Part shown: positions 17,431-27,108 of the stretch, one piece after another
Layout of the letters: each line of letters begins with the position of its first letter
Numbering within the stretch: the first letter of the stretch is position 1
Origin: Acidimicrobiia bacterium
Lineage (GTDB): Bacteria > Actinomycetota > Acidimicrobiia > Acidimicrobiales > AC-14
Length of the DNA stretch: 64,000 nucleotides
Direction of reading: 5' to 3'
Assembly (NCBI GenBank): GCA_023265045.1
Contig: JAHFUQ010000004.1
Coordinates: 36,958 to 100,957 of the forward strand
Position numbers and translations under genes: made by a program
The notes under the pieces: generated by a model
What the model was told of the DNA's origin: nothing
Databases searched by the model: none
The model's input: the letters and a program-made list of their open reading frames with translations, nothing else

Positions 17431-17669
17431 TGAGCGAGTTCGTCGCGAAGTCGATCTCGCAGCGCTGGCCATTCCTCCCCGGCGTCCTCGCCCGACAGGG
17501 CTCGGCGCGCCCGGCGCTCTAGCTCACCGGCCCAGGCAGTTCGCACTGCGTCGGGGTCGGCCATGGCGGGCTCGTCGAGGCTCGCGAGGAGTTCGGCGGC
17601 GACTTCGGCTCGGTCCCGAAACGAGAGGGTGAGCGCCTTTCGACCGACGGCCTCGGCGTCGATGCACAT
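17427..17669 (-). CDS. Addiction-module antitoxin (TIGR02574-like)
   Basis: 80 residues. ALTLSFRDRAEVAAELLASLDE and the later W-A-x-E-L-E-R-R pattern match the 'putative addiction module component' antitoxins that pair with RelE/ParE toxins. It is complete and uninterrupted, with an ATG start at 17669. Its toxin partner directly downstream is inactivated, so this is an orphan antitoxin that might protect against related toxins. Confidence 0.75.
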   Translation of the reverse strand: MCIDAEAVGRKALTLSFRDRAEVAAELLASLDEPAMADPDAVRTAWAGELERRARRALSGEDAGEEWPALRDRLRDELAH

Positions 17670-18347
17670 CTTCGCCAGCGTAGAGCCATGGCGCCAGTCC
17701 GGAGCGCGACGCCCTTACCAGGAAGACGGGCGTCACTCCGGACGGAACGGGTCGTGTCGGCGGGCTAGAGAGCTGCGCCCGCAACGAAGCCTGACCCGCT
17801 GTACGGGCGTGACGGCCGAGCTGTCGTTGCCGCCGGAATGGCAACCCCGTACTGCCCCGTGGGTTCCGCGCGCCAGGGGGTCACATCGCGGCCGGCGTTG
17901 ACACGAGCGACGCTACGGCGCTAGTCGCGCATGGTCGACCTGGGATCGGCATGGCTCGCAGCCTCCCGGAAGTCCGGAGGGCTGTCGCAGGCGGACGCGG
18001 TTGTGTAGCTCGTATCGGCGTCGAGAGCAGGCTCGTCGACAGCCATCGTGGCGATCTTCGTCGTAAACCATTGCAGGGGACGCCGAGGAGCGCCCGCGGG
18101 CTCGCTGCATGGGCGATTGCCGTGAAACCTCCCCGCTGGAATCCGAGGAAGCCCTGGCGAAGCCCCGAGAGTACCTGGGCGCGACCATCTCAATCGGTCA
18201 AAGAAAGACCGCCCACGAACCCCACCATCTCGAGACGACACGCATCGCCTGCGGACTCAGCTCAAATGTGGCGAGTTGTAGCGCGTCCCCTCCGGTTTGA
18301 TGCCATCAGCGGGGGGCCATCGGGCTCCCCGGTTCGGAGGAGAGAAC
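17670..18347. other. Gene-poor stretch
   Basis: Nearly 680 bp in which no frame is convincing on either strand. The last bases contain a strong ribosome-binding site (GGAGGAGAG) for the DUF4328 gene, so its promoter must lie just upstream. No repeat or RNA gene recognised. Confidence 0.4.
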
Positions 18348-19022
18348 ATGTCTGGAAGGACGTATCGCCCCACGTCGGGCCTGGCTTCGACCCTCGGCGG
18401 GCTCCTTGTCGTCGCCGCGTGCACTTCACTGCTCGGGGCCATCACGTGCCTCGTGCTCAGCTCCCAGCTGGGCACCGAATCTGCGCTCGGCACCGCGCAG
18501 GTCATCCAATACTCCTGCATCGCGATGATGCCGGTGGCCCTGCTCACTGGGGTCCTTCTCCTCGTGTGGGAGTACCGGTCATACGCCAACCTCGTCGCCT
18601 TCGGCCGGGACGGGCTGCGCTTCTCGCCGGGGTGGGCCGTCGGGTCCTGGTTCGTCCCCGTCGCCGGGGTCTTCCTCGCCAAGGCGGCGATCAACGACCT
18701 GTACAACGCCTCGTCGCCTTCGGTGCGTTCGGGGGATACGTCGTGGCGCGGCGAGCCGTCGCCCCGGCGGGTGAACGGCTGGTGGCTGACGGCGTTGTCA
18801 GGCTACGGCCTCTCCTTCGTCGCCTTGGCGGCGCTGACTGCAGCCGCCGAGGCCGGTGACGTCGATGGCGCCAAGGCGGGCTTCGCCATGTTCGCGTTGG
18901 CGTTTGTGCTGGGCGCCCGTGCCGCCGCGCACATGCGCGCCGTGATCCGGGACATCACCGGCCGGCAGTCCAAGCTGGCCGACCGCCTCCCGACGGCCGC
19001 GCTTGCGGCTGACGTCCGGTGA
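18348..19022 (+). CDS. DUF4328 membrane protein
   Basis: 224 residues with about six hydrophobic segments. The DUF4328 signature is clear: W-E-Y-R-S-Y-A-N-L, then GLRFSPGWAVGSWFVPVAGVFLAK, then a later C-terminal pair of helices ending near HMRAVIRDI. The family is common in actinomycetes and has no assigned function. GGAGGAGAGAAC precedes the ATG. The stop overlaps the next gene's GTG by four bases, so it is cotranscribed with the lipoprotein that follows. It is the first gene inside the island's left side. Confidence 0.8.
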   Translation: MSGRTYRPTSGLASTLGGLLVVAACTSLLGAITCLVLSSQLGTESALGTAQVIQYSCIAMMPVALLTGVLLLVWEYRSYANLVAFGRDGLRFSPGWAVGSWFVPVAGVFLAKAAINDLYNASSPSVRSGDTSWRGEPSPRRVNGWWLTALSGYGLSFVALAALTAAAEAGDVDGAKAGFAMFALAFVLGARAAAHMRAVIRDITGRQSKLADRLPTAALAADVR

Positions 19023-19828
19023 CAACCCGTCCGGGCGGGCACGTCGCCCGCTTCGTCGTCGCCGCCGGCGTGCTCACCCTTCTTGTCACGCTTACGGCGT
19101 GCGAGCGGAAGGGCAGCGAGACGGTGGGGTCCAGCCAGGCCACAGTTCCCACCACGCCGGCGCCGCCGCCTCCCACGACGCAACCTCCGACGACGCCGCC
19201 GCCCACAACCCTGCCTCCCACGACGACGCCGCCCACCCCGCCGCCCGCGACGACCGCGCCGACCACCCGACCGGCCCCGACGACCACCGTCGTTCGCCAG
19301 ATCTCGTTGATCGACGCCCTTGACACGGGCGCGGTGGAGGCGAAGGGCACCGGTTCCGGTCTGGAATCCATGCGCGTTTCCATCACTTCGAAGTCGTCCG
19401 ATCGGCTGCAGATCAAGGTCCTGCCGGGCACCGTCTTTGGCGCGTCGTCTCGCTCGGTGCAGAGCATGGTCGCACGCGACGAGACCTCGCTCTCATTGGC
19501 GCCCGGCGAGACCAGAAGCGTCGTCGTCGACGTTGCCTGCATCAACATGCACCTTGGCACGCCGGGCGCCGCCGACACCTTCTCCGTTCACTCGCCGGAG
19601 TCCGAGGACCTCCTCACAATTCTCCAGAATCCGAACATCCGTCGGTACACATTCCGCGTCCAGCAGTTCGCCATCTGGACGATCTCGGACAACCCCACCC
19701 GCGGCGGCTACGTCGGACTTGGCACCGGCTTCACCGGTTCGGGGCCGTCCGACGACGAGATCCAGCAGATCCGTGACATTTTCACCGCTGCGGGCGTTAG
19801 CCCAGCTAAGTACCGGGCCTTGCGCTAG
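19019..19828 (+). CDS. Thr/Pro-rich surface lipoprotein, paralogue of the 43751-44542 lipoprotein
   Basis: 269 residues. A signal segment with LTLTAC (lipidated Cys28) is followed by a 55-residue Thr/Pro linker (about 40-95) and a folded domain to the end. The C-terminus has FRVQQFAIWTISDNP, GYVGLGT, GSGPSDDEI and IRDIF, and aligns with the second lipoprotein at the other end of the large operon. The shared pattern is FRVxQFAxWT, P-x-R-x-GY, LGT, GSGPSxDEI and IRxxFxxAG. Thioester-like or adhesion roles cannot be decided. It starts with a GTG overlapping the DUF4328 stop. Confidence 0.75.
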   Translation: MTTRPGGHVARFVVAAGVLTLLVTLTACERKGSETVGSSQATVPTTPAPPPPTTQPPTTPPPTTLPPTTTPPTPPPATTAPTTRPAPTTTVVRQISLIDALDTGAVEAKGTGSGLESMRVSITSKSSDRLQIKVLPGTVFGASSRSVQSMVARDETSLSLAPGETRSVVVDVACINMHLGTPGAADTFSVHSPESEDLLTILQNPNIRRYTFRVQQFAIWTISDNPTRGGYVGLGTGFTGSGPSDDEIQQIRDIFTAAGVSPAKYRALR

Positions 19829-19842
19829 GGCGCGCGCTCCTC

Positions 19843-21150
19843 ATGATGGCCATCGGCTCCTTCGGCGCGTGGCGGGGAACGCGCGAGCGTGCCCTCGCCG
19901 CCGTCCTTGTCCTCTCCGTTGCTGCCTGCGGCGGCACGAATCGCCCTCGCGAGGAGGACGCCGCACCGGCGTCCTCCTCGCCCATCTCGACCGCCACCAC
20001 AGCGCCCCCGACCAGTGCGAACGTCGGCGGGGGGCTAATCGTCACGACGGGTTGCCTATCGGACTGCAAGCCCTACTTCGACGCGCCGCTCGCCACGCCA
20101 ATGCAAGGCGCCGCCCGGCCCATGTCCGATATCAGCGTCGACGTCGAAACGGTCTTCTCCCCGACCTGTCGAAGGCGTTGATGCTGACGCCGGAACGGCC
20201 GCTCATGCACGACGTGGCCACTGGAAGAACGACGCCCATCGCGCCCATGCCTGTCTTCTGCGTCAGCTGGTCGCCGGGATCGCAGCGGTTCAGCTACGTC
20301 GCTCAGGTAGGCACCAGCGTGGGACTTTACGCCGCCGAAGTGACCGGTGCGGCGAAGTTGATCTTCCGTGCGCCGTCCGCCCCGTACCGGAGCGGCAGCA
20401 CGACGAGCACCTTCCATGGCGCGCTGACTTGTGGTGTATGGATCGCCGAGGACCGTCTTGTCTTCCAGCGCTTCGCTGGATCGCTGCCCGCGCAGGCCGC
20501 CCGGCTACGCCCAAGCCTCGAACACGATCGCGGCGAACACCACGACAATGGCGCGCCTCAGCGCTGACGGGTTCCAGCTCGTCGACTCGCCGCAGCGGCT
20601 CTTCCCGGTGGAGGCGTGCCGCGACGGATCGACGGTGCTCTTCTACAACTACGGGTCGACCGGGTCGCCGAACGACTTGAAGGTCGCACCCGGCTTCAGC
20701 GATTTCGCGAACCTGAGGCTGCGCGACATCGAGGACCCTCTCCCGTTTTTCGATCGGACGCAGTTCGGCCTGAACGGCTACCTCATCTCCAACGAGCGCA
20801 TCGGCGGCGACTACGACGAGTTGACCCTCAGGGTGCTCCGTCCGGCCCACGCCTACTTTCGCGCCGACTGCAAGCTGTACTCCGCCAAAGTCGCCGATGG
20901 CGTACTGCGGGTTCGCATCATCGATCCCATCACGTCCGCCACGGTGAAGGAGTGGTCCCTCCGCTGGAACAACGACTATCCCGACGCCGTCGTCTGGATG
21001 GGGCAGCCCAAGCGGAACCTGCTCGCCGTGAAGGCGGGTGCGAGCTACTTCGCAGTCGAACTGGACACCGGCATCGTCGCCCGTTTCGTGATCACCGGTC
21101 TGCCGGCCGACACGTACTTCGCTCAGCACCTCCTCGGCTGGCGCCGCTGA
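19843..21150 (+). pseudogene. Lipoprotein with propeller-like C-terminal part, two frameshifts
   Basis: From the ATG at 19843 a lipobox (VAAC, Cys29) and a Ser/Thr/Pro linker lead to a folded part that stops at 20181. Coding continues in a second frame (LPDLSKALMLTPERPLMHDV, VFCVSWSPGSQRFSYV) and after about 20490 in a third (GYAQASNTIAAN, DGSTVLFYNYG, NYDYPDAVVWMGQ-like) to 21150. Adding one base near 20157 and one near 20490 restores a single protein of about 435 residues. WSPGSQRFSYV and the strand-rich C-terminus suggest a beta-propeller. Broken or mis-sequenced. Convergent with the giant propeller gene 20 bp away. Confidence 0.6.
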
Positions 21151-21169
21151 CGCTCGCTGATAGCGGCGG

Positions 21170-24100
21170 TCAATGGAGCCGATCCGGGAGAACCTTGAAG
21201 ACGCCCGCATCCTTTGTCGCGAGCCACAGGGTGTCGCCGTCGACCACGAAGTCGACGATGCCGGCGAGCGACGCCCGTCCCAAGCCCCAAGCGTCGTTGC
21301 TGCGAACGTGCTCCTTGGTCCCAAGCCGGAAGCCGACGCTCGAGATGTCCAACGTGTCGCCGTGCACGGTGGCGGTCTCGCCGGGCCAGCCGGACACCTT
21401 AGGCTCGAGCTTTCCGGCCGGCTCGAGTTCGGTGACCTGGCTGGCCCCGACCTTCGCCCAGAGACGCCCGTCCCCATCACGCCGGAGCCGGCTGACGTCC
21501 GGGCCGTCGTCCGTGGTCACGCGTTGGCGACATCCGAGTCGGAGTACTCCATCGGACGCACGAGTGACCATATCGGGCGTCTCGCCCTCTCCGAGGGCGC
21601 AAAGATCGATCCCGCGGCGCGTCCCGACGGCCAGCTCGGACCCGGCGCGGTCAACCGAAACCGAGGTGAAGACGTCAAACCCGAAGGCGACGCCGTCGCC
21701 CTGGGCGACGAACGGGTCCGCGCGAGGCAATGTCGCCGACACCGCGGCGCCCCCACGACCGGCGAGGCGCGGCTGGGCGGTGAGGGTCAGTCCACTGACG
21801 TCGAACTGGACGCGGTCGCCACGGCGGAACGCGTCGGCGGCACTGGTGGCCGCCATCGGTTCGGACCAGCGCGGTCCCGACGGGTCACGGAGGGCAGCGC
21901 GCACGACAAGGGGACCCGTGGCGTCGGGACTGGCTGGCGCCAACCCCAGGAGCGTGCCGTCGGGTTGGGATCCGAATGCGGCGATCGGTGTGCGCGCCGG
22001 CGGAAGGTCCCGGAACAACAGTTTGTCGCCCAGCGCTTCGTTGGCGCCGAGGAGGCAACTGTCAGACGGCGGCGGGGGGCAATCCACCAAGGTCAGCCAC
22101 CGGCTTCCCCCAACCGCCTCGGGGCCGGCCGCGCTCGCCCGATCGAAGATGAACCGTCCAGCCTTTACGAGCTGCTCGGTCGGGATCGCCGGAAGGGCGG
22201 AACGGAGCGCCTCGCCCGCACCGGCGGGCGTCCAGTCCTCGGTCACCGTGAGCGATACACCCTGGCCTGCCTGTTCGCCGAGGCCGATCGTCATGCGGGC
22301 GCGCTGGAGCTGGGCGGGGTCGCCGGGCGATCTGCGGATCACGGCCGGCGCCGGGCCGTCGGCGCTGACCAGCGTGACCGTCCCGTCGTTCTCGCGAACG
22401 AGCGGTCCTCGAATCTTCGCCCCGTCGCGCGCCGAGCCCAGTGACTCCAGTCCGGTCGCCGGCCAGAAGTCGATGGTTGTGACGTCGCGCCCGTTCGCCC
22501 GGCGTGCGAACATCCCGGCGGGGGTGATCTGCAGGGCGATGCCGCCCGTGCCTGCGCCCGAGCCCGACACCCGGTCCCACGCGAAGGAGCCGCCCGCCCA
22601 CCACGGCTCCACGGGCTGCGCTGGACCCTGAGGCGGCTTCAACCAGGGCTTCGGCTCGTCACTGCCGCCCGCGCCGCTCCGCCACTCGATCAGCCCGGTC
22701 GTCACCTCGACGCGCTCGCCCGAGACCGGCTGCCAGCCTGCGCCGGCGCCGTTGGCCACCGCAAGCGAGTAGGTCGCGGGTTGGGCCCCACCAGTGCGCA
22801 GCCAGAGGGCGTTACCGTCGCGGTCGAGGATAGGGCGAGCGTCGGCGGGGAGCGGCGGGAGGGGCCAGAAGTTGGTGACGGCGCCCGGCGCGGCGACGGT
22901 GCGGGCGGCGACGCCCCGGCCCGGGAGCAACGTGTAGAGCGTCCCTTGGATCCCGACGACGCTGTCGATCTCGTCGCTGAAGAGGCGGCCGGCCTGGAAC
23001 GGCGCGCCCCCGTCGACAGCGGCGAAGGTCACGTGCCCGCCGTTGTACCCGACGGTGACAGCCGCGTTCGCTGCCGTGGCCCGCTCCGGCTGGATCGTCG
23101 ATTCCGGCTGGGCGTCGCCCCGTCCACCAGCCACGTCATAGGCAAATAAGCCTGCGGGTGTGCGGATGCGGGCGGCGCCGTCGGCGCCGACGACGATGCG
23201 GTCGACCGAGTCGTCGGCGAAGCCGAAGGCCGTGCCGATCGGCCGCCAGCCCCGCACTTGGCCGTCGCCGTCCTTGACGACGCGCAGCGCGCCGGCAGTC
23301 AGGCTCCAGCGCCACGGTCCGCTCTTGACATCGGGTGAAGCGTCGTACTTGACGACGGCGGCGTCGGTCGCACGCGTCCACCGGCCGGAGTTGAGGGTGA
23401 ACGTCCCGTCGTCGCCCGACACCCTCGCCTTGACGGTCCCTGCGACCTCGGCCAGCTCGATGACCGCTCCCGTTCCCGTCCCGGCCAGCGTGCCCACCGA
23501 GGACCACGACGCGCTCCGCCAGGCATAGCGGTAGACCCGCCCGTCCGCTGCGCCGACCAGCACTGTGTCGTTCTGGCCTTGCGCGACAGCGGTCACACGA
23601 TCAGGCCCAAAGGGGAGTCCCGATCCAGGGAAGAGTTGGCTCCCGTCGTCGGCGCCGACGATGGACCCGTTGAAGAGCACGAATACCACGCGGGCGCCAA
23701 GCCACTTCACCTGGGCGATGGCGCCCACGCCTCCGACGCGAGCCGGCACGGCTTGCTCGCGCAGCTGGCCGGCCTGCGAGTCGTAGGTCACGAGGCGATC
23801 GCCGTTCAGGAACGCGGCGCGCCACGTCCCTGCACCCGTGGCCAGATCTCCCGGGAACGTCGACGTCGGCGGGTTGCTCACAGATGCGGCACGGCCCCGA
23901 CCGTAGGTAACCGGCGTCGACGCGGTCGTGTCGTAGACATCGAGCTCGTTGGTGTCGTCGACGGTGACGACCTTGCTCCCCGTCTCCGTGATCTGCCGCG
24001 GCTTGCCCACGGGCGAGTTCTCCAACGCCGACCAGGCGCCGCTCGCAGGGTTGGCGCGGTCGAGGACAACCGGAACCCCGTCGGCGACGCCGACCGTCGC

Positions 24101-26803
24101 CGTGTCGCCCCGGGCGATGGCGGTGAAGGCGCCAACGTTGCGGGAGGGCGTGAACGCGCAGTTCTTGTAGGTCGATCCCGCGACCCCGTAGACGAAACAG
24201 CCGGCGGTCGTCGCGAACAACGCACCGCCGCTGACCGGGACGACTCCCACCAGCTCCGGCGGGCTGCTTAGGGCCTTCCACTCCTGGCCGCTGGCGATAT
24301 CGGTCCGGTTGCCGGCGGCAAAGGGCGACGCCACGGCGCGCAGCGCGTCGGTGGACTGCCCACCCGGGCGGACGGTGTAGGCCGCAAGCCGCCCGTCCGC
24401 AGCCACCGAGAGCGAACGCACCGCGCCGTCGTCGATGCGCTCGGACTGGTAGCGACGTACTCCGGCCTCGTCGACTCCCGTCGCTCGGTACAACCCGCGC
24501 GGCCCCGCCGCGAGCAGAGCGCCGTCCACGAGCTCCAGGCTTTCGATCGGGGCGCCGGCGATGACGTCGTGCATCCGCCGGCGCTTCACGTCGTAGGCGT
24601 ACAAGCCACCGGCCGTGCCGAGCCACGCCGTGTCGCCATCGACTCGGGTGAGGGTGACACTTGCTGCGCTCGTGAGCCCTGCGCCGGCGCCGACCCCTCC
24701 GAGCCACGGGCCGGACCACCCTCCACCCGACGAGTAGAGCCAAAGACTGCCGCTTTCGTCCGTCGCCGACGCCCATCGTCCTGCGCTATCGGCTTCGAAC
24801 CGGACGATCGGCGGCGTCTTGACTTCCCGATCCGTGCTCTCGCCGAGGGTCTGGAGCTTGGCGAAACGGATCCCGCCGCCCGTGAGGGTGATCCACACCC
24901 CGGCCGTGGTGATCACCGCTTGGTCCAACGGGATGTTGGAGAGCGGTCCCTGCTGCCACGACCGCGTGCGGACCTCGCGGCCGTCGCGCTGGCGGAAGTC
25001 GTATCGGGCTACGCCGACGCCCTTGACGGCCAGGAGCCAGCCACGTTGGTCGAGCGCGGTCGCCACGACCGCTTCCAGGCCGAACGGCTTGGCGTGCCAC
25101 ACGGGCTCGGCCGGGCGGGGCGCCAACGTGGCCGCGGAAGCCCCTGCCAGCCCGGACGTCGCCACGAGCGAGAGCTGTTGGTCTTCCCCAAGTACCGTGA
25201 ACGATCCGTCACCCGGGCCCCCGCTCACGTCGAGCACCGTTCCGCTCCGCACCCCGCTCTGCATCGTCCGCGTGGACTTGTTCATGACGACCAGGCCGGC
25301 GTCGCGAGTGCCAACCGCCAGATAGCCTCCCGACCCCGCCAACGCCGTGACTTCCGCGTCGGTGTAGTCGTGGAGAAACCGCATGTCCTCCACGTGATCG
25401 ACGGTGTTCCACTCGAAGGGGTCGCTGAGTCGTGGATTGACGAGAACCAGGGTCGCCATCGCGCCGACGAACAGCGTCGTGACGAGCGTGGCCGCGACAA
25501 TCCGGACGCGGTCGGCCTCGAAAACCTCCGGGTAGGTCCACGATGACCTCCGGCGCGTGTCCGCCGGCACAGCCGCCCAGTCAGCGACCAAGGTCGCGCG
25601 TGACTCGGCGTCGTCGCGTGCCGTTGCTCCGCCGGCGTACCGCCCGCGGCCTCTGAGACCGTCGGCCCAGCCGTCCGCTCCCCCCACGGCGCCTGCCCAG
25701 CGTGCATAGTGGGAGCTGAGAAACCGGCGCGCTCCCACCCGTGCGGGATCGCAATCACCTTCGCGGTCAGGAAGGGCCAGCGGATCCGCCGTTGGGACGG
25801 GGTTCATCGCGAGCCACACGTCGAAGCACGCGGCGGGAGGCAGGCTGTGGTGGGCAAGGGCAACCCAGGTATCGCGGGCCACGACCCGAGACGAATGTTC
25901 CTCGATGTCTCCGAAGAGCCTCAGGGCGGTGGCGACTTCGGCGCGGACTTGGGCCAGCTCGAGCGGGGCCGGCGGGTATCGCCCGAGGCCGAGAGCGTGG
26001 TTGACGAGCGCGTGGTCAGCGGCGCCGCCCGCGCCGATGGCGCTCCGCCATAGGGCGATACGCGCCTCATGCTGCGCTTGCTGGCGAGCCGGCGCAAGCA
26101 GCGTAAGGGTGGCGAGCTCTCGGACCACCGCTGACCGGCGCGCCGCTCGGGCATCGGCGGCGGCGTCGCTTGCGGGCCATCGCCGGCCGAGGTAGCGCAC
26201 GAGCTCCTCGCCGGCTCGGACACACCGCTCCAAGTCGCGCGGCGTCCCGGATCCGGAGTGTGGGAAAAGGTACGCCCGCTTGGTGTTCTGGTAATGGCCC
26301 TCGACGATCCGAAGCCGATGCGGTGATCCCCACTCGTCATCGGACCGCGACGTCCAGCCTCGATTGACCGAATCGACGACGGCGTCGATGACGGAGTCGT
26401 TGCTCCGCCCCCGGCGCCACAGCTCGGCGTGTCGTTCCAGCGCTACGACGGCCTGGGTGGCGATGATCGCGAAGCAGGCGCAGGCGGCGGCCGATGTTAC
26501 GGTCGACCAGTCCGCCGAGGTTGTCGTGATGAGCACGAGGCCTCCGGCGACAGTCGCGCTGATGAGCGCCGCGGCGGAGTAAGGGGCCAGGATGGGAAGC
26601 CCGCTCTGCTTGTGAGCGCGGTCGCCGCGGTGCAGGAGCCAAGCGAAGGCGCCGAGGACCACGGCCGGCCACAGCCGTCCAAGGGACGCGACGTCGTAGA
26701 AGAGCCGATCCCATGTCTCGCTCGGGACCCACCGGGCGCCCGCCACAAGAGCCGCCAGGAATGAAGCCGTGCGGAGAACCATGCCCCGCTCCAACGATCT
26801 CAT
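21170..26803 (-). CDS. Giant membrane protein with cytoplasmic helical domain and extracytoplasmic beta-propeller
   Basis: 1877 residues. Four hydrophobic segments lie at about 10-24, 44-57, 76-95 and 104-121, a helical soluble domain at 125-425, and a fifth membrane segment at 434-456. The remaining 1400 residues are strand-rich with propeller-blade motifs such as YLAVGTRDAGLVVM, DTAWLGTAGGLYAYD, VLVGAADGRVYRY and LWLATKDAGVFKV, like two-component-regulator propeller repeats. Five crossings put the propeller outside if the N-terminus is inside. The frame runs open upstream to 27337, but that part is shadow sequence; the ATG at 26803 overlaps the preceding stop (ATGA). Last gene of the 14-gene operon. 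Likely a surface sensor or scaffold; function unknown. Confidence 0.75.
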   Translation of the reverse strand: MRSLERGMVLRTASFLAALVAGARWVPSETWDRLFYDVASLGRLWPAVVLGAFAWLLHRGDRAHKQSGLPILAPYSAAALISATVAGGLVLITTTSADWSTVTSAAACACFAIIATQAVVALERHAELWRRGRSNDSVIDAVVDSVNRGWTSRSDDEWGSPHRLRIVEGHYQNTKRAYLFPHSGSGTPRDLERCVRAGEELVRYLGRRWPASDAAADARAARRSAVVRELATLTLLAPARQQAQHEARIALWRSAIGAGGAADHALVNHALGLGRYPPAPLELAQVRAEVATALRLFGDIEEHSSRVVARDTWVALAHHSLPPAACFDVWLAMNPVPTADPLALPDREGDCDPARVGARRFLSSHYARWAGAVGGADGWADGLRGRGRYAGGATARDDAESRATLVADWAAVPADTRRRSSWTYPEVFEADRVRIVAATLVTTLFVGAMATLVLVNPRLSDPFEWNTVDHVEDMRFLHDYTDAEVTALAGSGGYLAVGTRDAGLVVMNKSTRTMQSGVRSGTVLDVSGGPGDGSFTVLGEDQQLSLVATSGLAGASAATLAPRPAEPVWHAKPFGLEAVVATALDQRGWLLAVKGVGVARYDFRQRDGREVRTRSWQQGPLSNIPLDQAVITTAGVWITLTGGGIRFAKLQTLGESTDREVKTPPIVRFEADSAGRWASATDESGSLWLYSSGGGWSGPWLGGVGAGAGLTSAASVTLTRVDGDTAWLGTAGGLYAYDVKRRRMHDVIAGAPIESLELVDGALLAAGPRGLYRATGVDEAGVRRYQSERIDDGAVRSLSVAADGRLAAYTVRPGGQSTDALRAVASPFAAGNRTDIASGQEWKALSSPPELVGVVPVSGGALFATTAGCFVYGVAGSTYKNCAFTPSRNVGAFTAIARGDTATVGVADGVPVVLDRANPASGAWSALENSPVGKPRQITETGSKVVTVDDTNELDVYDTTASTPVTYGRGRAASVSNPPTSTFPGDLATGAGTWRAAFLNGDRLVTYDSQAGQLREQAVPARVGGVGAIAQVKWLGARVVFVLFNGSIVGADDGSQLFPGSGLPFGPDRVTAVAQGQNDTVLVGAADGRVYRYAWRSASWSSVGTLAGTGTGAVIELAEVAGTVKARVSGDDGTFTLNSGRWTRATDAAVVKYDASPDVKSGPWRWSLTAGALRVVKDGDGQVRGWRPIGTAFGFADDSVDRIVVGADGAARIRTPAGLFAYDVAGGRGDAQPESTIQPERATAANAAVTVGYNGGHVTFAAVDGGAPFQAGRLFSDEIDSVVGIQGTLYTLLPGRGVAARTVAAPGAVTNFWPLPPLPADARPILDRDGNALWLRTGGAQPATYSLAVANGAGAGWQPVSGERVEVTTGLIEWRSGAGGSDEPKPWLKPPQGPAQPVEPWWAGGSFAWDRVSGSGAGTGGIALQITPAGMFARRANGRDVTTIDFWPATGLESLGSARDGAKIRGPLVRENDGTVTLVSADGPAPAVIRRSPGDPAQLQRARMTIGLGEQAGQGVSLTVTEDWTPAGAGEALRSALPAIPTEQLVKAGRFIFDRASAAGPEAVGGSRWLTLVDCPPPPSDSCLLGANEALGDKLLFRDLPPARTPIAAFGSQPDGTLLGLAPASPDATGPLVVRAALRDPSGPRWSEPMAATSAADAFRRGDRVQFDVSGLTLTAQPRLAGRGGAAVSATLPRADPFVAQGDGVAFGFDVFTSVSVDRAGSELAVGTRRGIDLCALGEGETPDMVTRASDGVLRLGCRQRVTTDDGPDVSRLRRDGDGRLWAKVGASQVTELEPAGKLEPKVSGWPGETATVHGDTLDISSVGFRLGTKEHVRSNDAWGLGRASLAGIVDFVVDGDTLWLATKDAGVFKVLPDRLH

Positions 26804-27108
26804 CGTCGGCGCTGCCGCCCGGTCAGACGGGCCCACACCCGGTCGGGCCAGGAACGCCGCCATTGCCGTCGTGCGGCGCCGTTCGTGGCGGCGAGTATGG
26901 CGCAGGCTTCTGCCAACGCCGCGAGCCGCGCGCTCGCCGGCCGAGGCGCATCTCGGAGGGACTCGATGTCGGCTTCCAAAGCGTCGACGCGTGCGCCCAG
27001 GGCGTCGATGGCGGGCTGCCGGGCGGCGGCGTGGTTTCGGGCCTCGCGCGCCCGAGCTCCGAGCTCGTCGACGGCCGCCTGACTCTCGGACCAACGGAGG
27101 TCGCTCAA
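26800..27108 (-). CDS. Small coiled-coil protein
   Basis: 102 residues, almost entirely helical. Heptad-like stretches EARNHAAARQPAIDALGARV and DALEADIESLRDA predict a coiled coil, and a basic C-terminus ends RLTGRQRRR. No signal peptide. ATGA overlaps join it to the gene before and the gene after, so it is cotranslated with the giant membrane protein. Its likely role is an adaptor between the cytoplasmic partners and the membrane protein, which is inference. Family not recognised. Confidence 0.65.
   Translation of the reverse strand: MSDLRWSESQAAVDELGARAREARNHAAARQPAIDALGARVDALEADIESLRDAPRPASARLAALAEACAILAATNGAARRQWRRSWPDRVWARLTGRQRRR

Noticed and set aside
17913..18241. Short minus-strand frames between the antitoxin and DUF4328 genes
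   Set aside because: Composition is Arg/Ser-rich with no start context or motif; treated as non-coding.
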